From Macrostomum hystrix (Eukaryota; Platyhelminthes; Macrostomidae): a stretch of DNA of 64,000 nt. This document shows positions 1 through 11,238 of this stretch, piece by piece; within the stretch, counting starts at the first letter, position 1, and each line of letters opens with the position of its first letter. The notes below the pieces were generated by a model, which was not told where the DNA came from, did not search any database, and worked only from the letters and a program-made list of their open reading frames with translations. Both the position numbers and the translations under genes were made by a program. The DNA is taken from positions 1,068,501 through 1,132,500 of the forward strand of contig CATNEN010000034.1 in assembly GCA_950097015.1 (NCBI GenBank), read 5' to 3'.

Positions 1-1735
1 GGAAACTAGGCAAATGGCATCTTTGGAAACTAGGCAAATGGTATATTTGGTAGCTAGGCAAATGGCATCTTTGGAAACTAGGCAAATGGCATCTTTGGTA
101 ACTAGGCAAATGGCATCTTTGGTAACTAGGCAAATGGCATCTTTGGTAACTAGGCAAATAGCATCTTTGGTAACTAGGCAAATAGCATCCTTGGTAACTA
201 GGCAAATAGCATCTTTGGTAACTAGGCAAATGGCATCTTTGGTAACTAGGCAAATGGCATCTTTGGTAACTAGGCAAATGGCATCTTTGGTAACTAGGCA
301 AATGGCATCTTTGGTAACTAGGCAAATGGCATCTTTGGAAACTAGGTAAATGGCATCTTTGGTAACTAGGCAAATGGCATCTTTGGTAACTAGGCAAATG
401 GCATCTTTGGTAACTAGGCAAATGGCATCTTTGGTAACTAGGCAAATGGCATCTTTGGTAACTAGGCAAATGGCATCTTTGGTAACTAGGCAAATGGCAT
501 CTTTGGTAACTAGGCAAATGGCATCTTTGGAAACTAGGTAAATGGCATCTTTGGTAACTAGGCAAATGGCATCTTTGGAAACTAGGCAAATGGCATCTTT
601 GGAAACTAGGCAAATGGCATCTTTGGAAACTAGGCAAATGGTATATTTGGTAGCTAGGCAAATGGCATCTTTGGAAACTAGGCAAATGGCATCTTTGGTA
701 ACTAGGCAAATAGCATCTTTGGTAACTAGGCAAATGGCATCTTTGGTAACTAGGTAAATGGTATCCTTGTTAACCAACTAGGCAAATGGCATCTTTGGTA
801 ACTAGGTAAATGGTATCCTTGTTAACCAACTAGGCAAATGGCATCTTTGGTAACTAGGCAAATGGCATCTTTGGTAACTAGGCAAATGGCATCTTTGGTA
901 ACTAGGTAAATGGCATCTTTGGTAACTAGGCAAATGGCATCTTTGGAAACTAGGCAAATGGCATCTTTGGAAACTAGGCAAATGGCATCTTTGGAAACTA
1001 GGCAAATGGTATATTTGGTAGCTAGGCAAATGGCATCTTTGGAAACTAGGCAAATGGCATCTTTGGTAACTAGGCAAATGGCATCTTTGGTAACTAGGCA
1101 AATGGCATCTTTGGAAACTAGGCAAATGGCATCTTTGGAAACTAGGCAAATGGCATCTTTGGAAACTAGGCAAATGGTATATTTGGTAGCTAGGCAAATG
1201 GCATCTTTGGAAACTAGGCAAATGGCATCTTTGGTAACTAGGCAAATGAATTCTTTGGAAACTAGGCAAATGGTATATTTGGTAGCTAGGCAAATGGCAT
1301 CTTTGGTAACTAGGCAAATGAATTCTTTGGAAACTAGGCAAATGGTATATTTGGTAGCTAGGCAAATGGCATCTTTGGAAACTAGGCAAATGGCATCTTT
1401 GGTAACTAGGCAAATGAATTCTTTGGAAACTAGGCAAATGGTATATTTGGTAGCTAGGCAAATGGCATCTTTGGTAACTAGGCAAATGAATTCTTTGGAA
1501 ACTAGGCAAATGGTATATTTGGTAGCTAGGCAAATGGCATCTTTGGTAACTAGGTAAATGGTATCCTTGTTAACCAACTAGGCAAATGGCATCTTTGGTA
1601 ACTAGGTAAATGGTATCCTTGTTAACCAACTAGGCAAATGGCATCTTTGGTAACTAGGTAAATGGTATCCTTGTTAACCAACTAGGTAAATGGTATCCTT
1701 GTTAACCAACTAGGTAAATGGCATCTTTGGTAGCT
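1..1735. repeat. 24-bp minisatellite, about 70 copies
   Basis: Tandem array already running at the left edge. Core ggcatctttggtaactagg. Variant units (tttggaaac; gtatatttggtagc; aattctttggaaac; a longer ccttgttaaccaac form) recur in blocks, so there is higher-order structure. The unit is a multiple of three, so long open frames exist on both strands; they are pure repeat and are not called as genes. Confidence 0.97.
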
Positions 1736-2087
1736 AGGCAAAATGGCAGCATGATAGTTAGTCAGCATCGTTGCTATAGAAACTATGCAGCTAGATTGGA
1801 TGGAGCGAGGCAGTGGCAGACAGTTTGCTGAGGGATGTTATATCTTTGTCTGAAAGTTTTAATTAGTCATCAAAAGGTATAAAAAATGATAGCAATTAAA
1901 ATAATCATTTCTAGTATGGTACTCAAAAATGTAATTAAAAAATATATTACACGTGAAAGTCGATATCAAGCAACACCAGAATTCATCTAGCACAGTTTGC
2001 CTTATATTAGTGTATATTTTCTGGTAAATATCGAAATTCCTTCTAAGGAATCAAAGGTAATCAAAGGTCAACTCTCTATCTGATCCA
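1736..2087. other. no gene seen
   Basis: Unique sequence between two arrays, AT-rich in its second half. I see no coding signal, RNA gene or element end. Confidence 0.6.
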
Positions 2088-2796
2088 TGTCTAACAGGTC
2101 ACTCTCTATCTGATCCGTGTCTAACAGGTCACTCTCTGTCTGATCCGTGTCTAACAGGTCACTCTCTGTCTGATCCGTGTCTAACAGGTCACTCTCTGTC
2201 TGATCCGTGTCTAACAGGTCTCTCTCTGTCTGATCCGTGTCTAACAGGTCACTCTCTGTCTGATCCGTGTCTAACAGGTCACTCTCTGTCTGATCCGTGT
2301 CTAACAGGTCTCTCTCTGTCTGATCCGTGTCTAACAGGTCACTCTCTGTCTGATCCGTGTCTAACAGGTCACTCTCTGTCTGATCCGTGTCTAACAGGTC
2401 ACTCTCTGTCTGATCCGTGTCTAACAGGTCACTCTCTGTCTGATCCGTGTCTAACAGGTCACTCTCTGTCCGATCCGTGTCTAACAGGTCACTCTCTGTC
2501 TGATCCGTGTCTAACAGGTCACTCTCTGTCTGATCCGTGTCTAACAGGTCACTCTCTGTCTGATCCGTGTCTAACAGGTCACTCTCTGTCTGATCCGTGT
2601 CTAACAGGTCACTCTCTGTCTGATCCGTGTCTAACAGGTCACTCTCTGTCTGATCCGTGTCTAACAGGTCACTCTCTGTCTGATCCGTGTCTAACAGGTC
2701 ACTCTCTGTCTGATCCGTGTCTAACAGGTCACTCTCTGTCTGATCCGTGTCTAACAGGTCACTCTCTGTCTGATCCGTGTCTAACAGGTCACTCTC
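2088..2796. repeat. 30-bp minisatellite, about 24 copies
   Basis: Very homogeneous array with core tctgatccgtgtctaacagg. Only a few point variants are present (gtcac or gtctc; one tccgatcc), which suggests recent expansion or homogenisation. Confidence 0.97.
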
Positions 2797-3195
2797 GTGT
2801 CTAAGAGTTTAAAGTCTACGCATCTATGCAAATGTTTTTAGTGCATCTCAAATTTCTCAAAAAGTCAAAGCGGAAAACATCAACAGCTACAAGTTTAATT
2901 TAATCGTTCAGTTGGGTGCTGAAACTAATTAAGCAAATTGAAAGCAAAAAGGCCATGAAATATTCGGCAGTTTTTTCTGGTGCAACTGCTGATTTGAAGG
3001 CAATTACAAAGCCATCCGCATGTACCTCGGGAGGGGATAATTTTAAATCATCTGAGTCTCCCCCAGCTGTAATTCCAGCGAGACTTAGCGAAAGTAGCAA
3101 TCACCTGGATTTTAACTTCGCTTGTTTTTAAAGAGGTTAGACTAGAGCTTTGCATTAGATTACCGTTAGTAGCTCGTAAACATTCAGGATGAATG
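2797..3195. other. no gene seen
   Basis: Short opposing open frames (about 66-71 codons) lie around 2900-3130, but neither resembles a family I know, and there is no convincing gene structure around them. Confidence 0.5.
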
Positions 3196-3412
3196 AACTC
3201 ATACAGACACTGCTGATTCAGGGTGAGTGAACTCATACAGACACTGCTGATTCAGGGTGAGTGAACTCATACAGACACTGCTGATTCAGGGTGAGTGAAC
3301 TCATACAGACACTGCTGATTCAGGGTGAGTGAACTCATACAGACACTGCTGATTCAGGGTGAGTGAACTCATACAGACACTGCTGATTCAGGGTGAGTGA
3401 ACTCATACAGAG
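3196..3412. repeat. 34-bp minisatellite, about 6 copies, with splice-like units
   Basis: Core gattcagggtgagtgaac. Every unit contains a good 3' splice-site-like string (ctgctgattcag) followed one base later by a 5' splice-site-like string (gtgagtg). Confidence 0.95.
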
Positions 3413-3904
3413 CTCATGGTTCCTGGGCATAACAGCAAGCTGTGCTTCGTGCACTTTTGCTGAAAGAGTAATGCTTCTGCCTGACAGGCTTGCAGCCTAG
3501 GAACCCAGTAATTTTTCTCTTGTGATATTTGATTTGTGTGCATTTATTGGCTGCGGAATTGCTTGCTTTCTGTCTAATTCCATTCTATAAAATAATGCTG
3601 TGAAGCATGCAATGGTGTCCAGTTATTTTTTTACCAAAGTTACCGGTGAGCAGCAGCTGCGCAGCTCGATCAACTGATCCACCACTGATTGTGCGGTGTG
3701 CAAAGTCAAGCGAAGGCTAGTTAATTGCCTGGTTTTTATGACAGGCCACTGTAATTTAGTCATTGCGCCAATCAAAACATCTGTCATATCCGATCTGAGT
3801 AATAATTAATTAAGCCATTTTTGCGTAATTGCACCTTATTTTGCTAATAAGATTTGACTGCCGCTCCAAAAAATTCTATTTGAACTGCAAAAATATAACC
3901 GCTG
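3413..3904. other. no gene seen
   Basis: Unique sequence without a convincing reading frame, RNA gene or element end. Confidence 0.5.
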
Positions 3905-4848
3905 TAGGAGCTGTGATTCAGGACGTGGGATAACAGCTGTGATTCAGGATGTGGGATAATAGCTATGATTCAGGACGTGGGATAACAGCTGTGATTCAGG
4001 ATGTGGGATAATAGCTATGATTCAGGACGTGGGATAATAGCTATGATTCAGGACGTGGGATAATAGCTGAGATTCAGGATGTGGGATAATAGCTATGATT
4101 CAGGATGTGGGATAACAGTTGAGATTCAGGATGTGGGATAACAGTTGAGATTCAGGATGTGGGATAACAGTTGAGATTCAGGATGTGGGATAACAGTTAA
4201 GATTCAGGATGTGGGATAACAGTTGAGATTCAGGATGTGGGATAACAGTTGAGATTCAGGATGTGGGATAACAGTTGAGATTCAGGATGTGGGATAACAG
4301 TTGAGATTCAGGATGTGGGATAACAGCTATGATTCAGGATGTGGGATAACAGTTGAGATTCAGGATGTGGGATAACAGTTGAGATTCAGGATGTGGGATA
4401 ATAGCTATGATTCAGGATGTGGGATAACAGTTGAGATTCAGGATGTGGGATAACAGTTGAGATTCAGGATGTGGGATAATAGCTATGATTCAGGATGTGG
4501 GATAACAGTTGAGATTCAGGATGTGGGATAACCGCTGAGATTCAGGATGTGGGATAACAGTTGAGATTCAGGATGTGGGATAACAGTTGAGATTCAGGAT
4601 GTGGGATAACCGCTGAGATTCAGGATGTGGGATAACAGTTGAGATTCAGGATGTGGGATAACCGCTGAGATTCAGGATGTGGGATAACAGTTGAGATTCA
4701 GGATGTGGGATAACAGTTGAGATTCAGGATGTGGGATAACAGTTGAGATTCAGGATGTGGGATAACCGCTGAGATTCAGGATGTGGGATAACAGTTGAGA
4801 TTCAGGATGTGGGATAACCGCTGAGATTCAGGATGTGGGATAACATTA
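3905..4848. repeat. 26-bp minisatellite, about 36 copies
   Basis: Core gattcaggatgtgggataac, followed by agttga, agctat, agctga or cgctga spacer variants. The first units use gacgtggg and the rest gatgtggg, so the array is polarised. Confidence 0.97.
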
Positions 4849-5640
4849 TTTAGAGCTGTGTTTGTTGCTCTTATTAGTAAATTTGAAAAATCACAAGTAA
4901 TTTAAATTTCGTTTTACTGCTGTCGATAATAGTGAGTAATAATTGTTATTGCTTTTTGCTTTTAAATACATATTTGCTATTGATAACTTTTTTGGTACGG
5001 AAAATTTTTGAATTCGAAAAATATTTTTTTGGTCGATTGCTATTGTTAAAACCAGATTAATAATCGTATTTTCTAGGTATTGAAATTCTTTAATTTCCAT
5101 GTCATTTGTCAATTGGTAAAATTATCCATACATTTAATTGGGCCTATCATATCTATATTTGTATACATTTATATTTCTAGCTTGACGAATTCTCATAGAA
5201 TCATTCAAAATCTGTATGTTTTTCAACAGGCTTGTCCCTTTCAGTATTTTTCTTATTTTTTCCCGGTACCAAGCTTAACCCTAAGTACGATAAATATACC
5301 TAGCTATAAAAATCTCCTATTGTCTAATACCTAGACCAACAAACGTATGCGGTGTATACGATGAAGTACTGACATTTTTATGCCTGGATCAAATGCTGCT
5401 CAATTTTCTGCCTGGTATTCATGTTGGTATAAATGGTGGGTGTGAAGGATTTGATTGTGAAGTATTGGGATCAGTGAAGGATTGTGTGGATTTTGCAACT
5501 GTAAACGCGGTAGTTCTGTATTTTTTCAATGTTGAAGCTCTTAAGGAAAATCGTGTATATAGAAGCTAATTCGCACCATTCGCTATTAGGAAGGAACCAG
5601 AGCATCAGAACATCAGAACATCAGAACAGAAGAGCAAATA
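4849..5640. other. AT-rich stretch, no gene seen
   Basis: Low-complexity AT-rich sequence up to about 5350, then unique sequence with a short aacatcag triplication near 5605-5630. No supported gene. Confidence 0.5.
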
Positions 5641-5669
5641 TATGTTCTGTAGTCTCGCGCTCTGTGGTC

Positions 5670-6130
5670 TACAGGTCGTCGCAGTCGCCGCAGACACGCG
5701 CAGCGTTCGACTCTTGGAGTAGGTCGAGGGCTTGATCACAGGGACCACGGGATCGTTAAAGTCAGTTGGCTCCCAGACCTCCATTCCTGATGCCCTCATT
5801 GTAGGCGTGCTTCAGCTAGGTCCTCGCGGATGGTGAAGGGAACAGGCCTGGCTTTCCGAAATACAGGCTTTGCATCCACGTTGAACTACAACTCCAACTC
5901 TTTAAGACAGCCCAGCTCGTCTTTCCACAGGTCTGGAAATTCGTTGCAAAGAGAAGGTGCAGAATCAGGCCACATTTCGGAAGTATAGAGTTCGGAAACG
6001 GAGTAAAGCTTGTTGGTGTAGCAGTCGCCAGCGGGAAGGCATGGCCGCAGCCGCAGAATTGCCTGCAGTTTAAAGGTCCAGCGACTTAATGAGGTCCAGC
6101 GTCATCTGGCCGTCGGTGTCCCGCCGTAGT
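5670..6130 (-). pseudogene. decayed Ty3/gypsy pol remnant (start of reverse transcriptase)
   Basis: On the minus strand several frames together give the pattern typical of the N-terminal part of a gypsy-type reverse transcriptase: a WKDELGCLKELE-like stretch near 5900-5945, then AKPVFRKARPVPF and IRED near 5810-5880, then PVVPVIKP near 5725-5755, and an RVCGDC remnant near 5690. These pieces are separated by stops and frameshifts. No long terminal repeats or downstream integrase are seen, so this is a fragment. The family is known from LTR retrotransposons. The call rests on motif order, not on an alignment. Confidence 0.62.
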
Positions 6131-6555
6131 TGAAGTTAAGGTAATTGAAGAAGTTCAATTACTTCTGGAACACTGTTGTAACTTGGTGGCAGATCTTGCA
6201 GCAGGATCGATCCGTCATATCAGATATCCGGCGCGATCTTAACAAAATCTCGCCAAATCCTGCCTGATCAGCTATGCATTTTAATACGCCAGATCTTGTA
6301 AGCTCTTGCACGAACATAAGTAGAACCCTAAGTCCGATCTTGTAAAAATGTTGCAATTCATTGCCACAGGTAGGCGCGGCGTAGGCCAAACTTAATTCAG
6401 ATGCAGCACAAGTGAGTACATTCAAGAAGACCAAAAGTTGACAAAAACTTTGACAAACTTTGACAAAAGTAAGCACAAATATATTAATTCAGTCTGAAAT
6501 CCCAATATTTTCATTCTTCAGGCGTTCTATTACACGACACTCAAAAGACAAAATG
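6131..6555. other. no gene seen
   Basis: A 105-codon open frame on the minus strand (6159-6476) resembles nothing I recognise. It may be further decayed retroelement sequence, since it adjoins the gypsy remnant. Confidence 0.4.
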
Positions 6556-6557
6556 TA

Positions 6558-7413
6558 ATATACCTTTTCCACTCCAAGTCTGTCACAAGTAACTTCAAAT
6601 CTGCCATCTCAGTCGCATTGAGAAACGGAGAATACACGGGTAGAAAACGTATGGTTTGGTCTTCCCTTTGCATCGGAGGTACGTTGGTGTGGGCTCTCGC
6701 ATTGTCCGCCACCATCACGAATGGTGCGTCAACAAGTACAGACACCTCCGAGCAGAATGCAGTGAAGCGTTCTTCTGTGAAGCCACCAACGTGGCATGCA
6801 TAGTGAACCAACCCAAGCTGCGGACTCACTGCGAGAACGACGGTGACATTGGGACCGCGCTGACCATCGGTGATTCGCACAGCACGATCGCCAGCAGCTG
6901 ACCAGCCTTTAGACCGCGAAGTCCACAAGTTAAAGCCACATTCATCGACGTATATCAGATGCTCTTGAAGATGACCCTCATTCATCATCCATTGCATGTA
7001 CATCGCTCGCGCATCCTTGGTGCCTGGCGCATTCCAGCCCGCGTGCACATGCCTGACGTCCTTTAAGGTTATCAGAGTACCGTCTAGCTTCTTGCTCAGG
7101 CATTGAGTAGAAACAGCGGGTGCGTCGGGAAATTCAACAGTCAGCCTTTCTCGCATTTCACTCAATGTGATGGTCGGCTTCTCAGCAACATACCGGTGAA
7201 GTGCTTGAAGCATCTGTTCACTTACTTTCACGTGTCTAGCCCCTCCTCTTGCTCTGTATTCTGTCCGGTTTTCCTCTAGATAGCGCTTTAGGATCAAGTT
7301 TGCGGTGGTCCTTTTGATTCCGAGGTCAATGGCCAGTCTCCTCCAGTCCCGTCCAGTGTGTAGCTGTTAACCAGGCGCTGCCTGTCTATTAAGCATATTC
7401 TTGCATAGGGCAT
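6558..7413 (-). pseudogene. broken DDE transposase
   Basis: The minus-strand reading starts MPYARICLIDRQRLV at 7413, then shifts frame near 7345 before the helix-turn-helix part (WRRLAIDLGIKRTTAN). It then runs open through the catalytic core. Acidic residues are visible: D in IYVDECGF (codon 6946-6944), D in VMVADNARAH (6706-6704) and E in SPFLNATE (6610-6608). Spacing between the second D and E is 31 residues. The E codon ends two bases from the inner edge of the left TIR, so translation continues through the TIR and stops outside the element (6530). The usual C-terminal part is therefore missing. An inactive copy is likely. Confidence 0.8.
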
Positions 7414-7768
7414 GGTGGGTAAGGAAAGAAAAAATGGTTGTGAACTCGCGTTGCTGTCAACATATATATCTCTGACAGATTTGAACTTACTTGTGACAGA
7501 ATTTATATGTAAGATTGCCATAGACAAATAAGTTTCACTGTTAAAATCTGGGTCTGTCTATAAAGAAGTTTTCTAGTCTTTACTGCTTTGATTCCAACTC
7601 CCTATCTGTTCAGTGGACAGATTTGAAGTTACTTTTGACAGAATTGATCTGAGCTTTAACCATAGACTCTTAAGTTGGCGCTCGGCTTGCGAGCTGAATG
7701 TATGCCTTTCTGCTATCTATGGCAGATTTGAAGTTACTTGTGACAGACTTGGAGTGGAAAAGGTATAT
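6558..7768 (-). mobile_element. IS630/Tc1/mariner-type DNA transposon with 49-bp perfect TIRs
   Basis: The 49 bases at 6558-6606 are the exact reverse complement of 7720-7768. Both ends start atataccttttccactcc and are flanked by a TA dinucleotide (6556-6557 and 7769-7770), the expected target duplication of this superfamily. Inside is a damaged DDE transposase on the minus strand. The right end also has two more direct copies of the inner TIR core (cagatttgaa.ttact.) at about 7472 and 7619, so it carries three subterminal repeats against one on the left. Element length is 1,211 bp. Confidence 0.9.
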
Positions 7769-7770
7769 TA

Positions 7771-9099
7771 AGAACTCGTTTTCTCCGTTATTATTTTAAA
7801 CAAAAGGCATACAGGTAAAGCTCAAGTCAAAGCACCATATACCAAGAAAGATGACTATGTGCATGAGGTTGAATTAACCCTAGACTTATGCTGGAATTTA
7901 TTTTATTTGACACTCATTTTTAAGCGAAAATCGTTTACCTTCATTTAAAATCAGTCATATCTAGAATCTAGTTAAGATGATCTAGAATCTAGTTAGCTGG
8001 CTGTTTACATCATTCATTCATTGTTAATGTTTACTTTTATGTATCAATTAAAAGCATATTTTTTGCTTAGAGGAGTTTATTTTAGCACCATATTTTTATA
8101 TAATTTATATTTTTGTAAAGACACAAAACATACCTTTTAAGGGGTACACAATTTACCTTTTGTATTTAAAATGTACATAATGGGCCTATAAAACTTTTGT
8201 TTTACTCTATTTAAAATTTTAAATAGCCAGATAGTAAGCCTATAATGATATGATTTTTATTAATGATAATGTCTTTGACCACTCATTGTCATTGTTTTCT
8301 TGTCATAGTTTTAAGTAAGATATATATTTTCTATTTGGTATTCTATAATACTATAGTTTAGCCTATACTAACTCACATTAGTTAAAAGGCTTTGGATTGT
8401 TTCTCAATATTAGGTCTTTACTTAAAGTAAAATAGGCTGAACTGAATTTAGATTTTTAAATATATAAAAAATTCATAAATGTTTTGAAAGATATAAAGTC
8501 TCAGCAATCCTCTAGTTTTGCATGTTAAATTATTTTACAAAATATTATGATTTTCTTAGTTATTGGTATACATACCATATACAGCAAGTAAATCATTGAA
8601 ATCTGTGAGTTTTTTATGATATGGTAGTGCATGGCTATGTATATGACCAAAACTAAAGTAAAAGGAGAAAGGTTGGGGGAAAATGAAAAAAAAGATTTCA
8701 TTCCCACCTTGTTGGCTATTGGCTAATAGCTCTTACCTTGTTACCATCTGGCAAAATTCTTTTCTGGGTGGCATACTACTATGCCATCTGAGTGCACCAC
8801 TGATTGGCTTGTTAGATCATAGATGTCTGTTAGTCATTGATTATATATTTTAATATAAAGAAGTTGTTGATTGTGCAAAACTAGAGGATTGCCTAATTTT
8901 TACTTATGTTAGATTTGCATGATTCATTATTGCTTTATTTTTGTTATTAAAAAGCCGAATGTATTAATGAATATATATCCAATATATCGAATATATCTAG
9001 ATAGTGGCATGATACATTCCATAATCTGTTATGGCAGGTAGAATCCTTAACAATAGCTGATCACAAGACTCTATTATGATCCAAATCTATATCAATTTT
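7771..9099. other. AT-rich intergenic stretch
   Basis: Strongly AT-rich, with many stops in all frames. I see no gene, RNA or element end. Confidence 0.6.
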
Positions 9100-9335
9100 T
9101 CCAAATCCCCACCATCACACTAAATAAACTAGCACCCCAATACCTCCACCAATCATCCCAAATCCCTTCACTATCATCCCAATCCCTTCACAAATCTTCC
9201 CAAACCCCTTCACCATCATCCCAAGCCTTAAAACCAATCACCCAATCCAACTATCATTCCAATGCCTCCACCAATCACCCCAATCCTCTAACCATCATAC
9301 CAATGCTTCAAATATCATCTTGATTCCTGTAGTTG
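9100..9335. repeat. degenerate C-rich tandem repeat 5' of PLD6
   Basis: About eight decayed copies of a roughly 28-bp unit of the type ccaatcccttcaccatcatc lie 100-330 bp upstream of the PLD6 start codon. Copies are diverged, so this is an old array. Confidence 0.6.
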
Positions 9336-9435
9336 CATTACCTACCAATCTAACTTCGCATGAAATCAGGTCCATAAGAATATCCCATCCTATCATGCCA
9401 GTGCATTTTCTCAATCCTGGCGTTTACAGTCAGCC

Positions 9436-10530
9436 ATGGCTGAGCAGCGGCACCAACTCTTGTCGGTGGCAGCCGCCGGACTGGCTGGCCTGACGGCTGG
9501 CCCACTAATCGAGCGCCTAATCCGTTTTGTCTTCCGACGCCTCAAATGGAGCCAACTTAAGCGCCGTTGCCTCCGCCAATTCGACGTGGCCTTTTTCTCA
9601 GGCGGCAGCCTGACGCCGCCGTGCCAAGCTGCTGGTCGCGCCCTAGTCAGCGGCGCTGCCGCCGCCAATGCTGCCGCCGGCGACGCAGACGCAGCCGCCT
9701 ACTGTCCATCGCCGTCAGCTTGCCAGCTGAGTCACAGCGCCGGGCATCCGTATTTCCAACTGATCCGTCAGCTGTTGGTCGCTGAGTGCAGTCTCGACGT
9801 GTGCATGTACACTTTGAGCAGTCCTGAGTTGGCCAACTTGCTTATTGCTTTGAATCGGCGAAAGCCAAAGTCTGTTCGAGTGAGTCGCTTAGGGAGCTCA
9901 CATAGTTCTTGTGAATGCTTGAATCATGATTTAGTCTGATTTCTTGTTGTAATCCTTTTGTAAATGAGTTGCAATTGTGATACTGGAATTATAACCTATG
10001 CGAACAATAGTTTTTAGATGATTATTTAATGGCTTAGGAAAGTTCGGGATTTGTATAAGATATGGGCTCTAGATTTTTTATTTTATGTTTGGTATTACTG
10101 GACCCACTAGAATCCCAGTTTAATGGGATTCGGGTTTGGGATTATTAGACTGACTGGAATCCCAATTTTAGAGGATTAATTGTGGGATTAGGGAGCGCAC
10201 TATTCAATTGTCAACATTCCTAAATCCCAGTTGATCCCAATCCACACCTAGGTTCGCATAATCTGTGACTCTGAGCAGCTGCACAGTCCGGGCAGCGCCA
10301 TCGCTAAGCTCCGCTCATCCGGTGTACCAGTCCGGGCCGATTCAACCTCGTATTTCATGCATCACAAATTCTGCATTATCGATTCCCGGTTGGTGCTGAC
10401 CGGCAGTCTGAATTGGACTGCCCAGGGCACCCTCGGCAACTGGGAGAATGTGGTGGCCCTGGACGATGCCGATGTTGTTGCCAAGTTTAGCCAAGAATTT
10501 AAATGCCTTTGGAATGAATTTTCACATTGA
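9436..10530 (+). CDS. PLD6: PLD6/Zucchini-like mitochondrial phospholipase D
   Basis: Two exons, 9436-9879 and 10252-10530, joined in phase 0 give 240 residues, close to the usual 220-250. The N-terminus has a short hydrophobic anchor (about residues 8-28) followed by basic residues, as in the outer-mitochondrial-membrane family members. A Cys/His cluster follows, then a SLDVCMYTLSSPEL stretch matching the family, an SVRVRIICDSEQL junction across the intron, and the single HKD motif HHKFCIID followed by TGSLNWT. The family acts as a dimer. It makes the 5' ends of primary piRNAs in flies and mice and has been reported to hydrolyse cardiolipin. An alanine-rich insert (about residues 75-95) is lineage-specific. 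The 372-bp intron holds only imperfect inverted repeats. A truncated SINE lies about 100 bp after the stop. Confidence 0.9.
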
Positions 10531-10627
10531 AGGCGTTTCTTGTATCATTTCTCTTCTATCTGTGCATTTACTTGTTACTTATTCAAATAATCAAGTAATA
10601 ATCAATGGAACAGAGACACTAGACCAC

Positions 10628-10702
10628 GCCCTAAATGAATGTGGCCTCGCCGCGGAATCGAGCTTAGGGACCTCAGTGCGAGACACAAACGCGTTGACCG
10701 TA
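10628..10702 (-). mobile_element. SINE fragment (tRNA-like head)
   Basis: Matches only the tRNA-related end of the SINE family seen five more times in the window (gtggcctcgccgcggaatcg and on to acgcgtt). The body and tail are missing. It sits in the likely 3' untranslated region of PLD6. Confidence 0.75.
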
Positions 10703-11238
10703 TTATCCATTTTTGGATAACGACAGCATTCGTTATAATTAAAAGCAGTGAAGATTCAAAGATGATTCAAACTATTCGAAAAAAGTGTTTTGAGCACTGT
10801 CACAGTGTATTAAAAGCGCATTAAAGGTGGTAGGTACAGTGTAGTAGGTGGGGTTAAACCACTTTACACGACACGCCTACAACACTGTGTAAAACGGTCA
10901 TATTAGTCTTACATTAATAAAATGATGATTCAGCATTTTTAGCTATAATCATTTCTAACTATTTTTACGGTGTTAAAAATACACTGCCATAGCATGAAAA
11001 CTTGCATAGTTAATTTGTCATACTCTTGCATGTCGAAATGAGTTAATCTATTGTAATATTTTGGCAAATAGATAACTTATTAACCAATAGCCTATTTGCA
11101 TATCATAAACATAACACAACGCTTGCATTTTGTCAATACTGTCTTGCTAGACTTCCCTACTGTAGTTTTAAGTGCATTAGAATTGCTGTTTGAAAGTGAA
11201 AGAAAAAAATTGACTCAATTTCAGCCACTCTGTCCGAA
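10703..11238. other. gap between PLD6 and ABHD16A
   Basis: AT-rich. A possible polyadenylation signal (attaataaaa, about 10914) could serve PLD6. No gene recognised. Confidence 0.45.

Noticed and set aside
9411-9785. Arg-rich frames overlapping PLD6 exon 1
   Set aside because: Other-frame shadows of a GC-rich exon. The PLD6 frame has family motifs and a consistent splice join.
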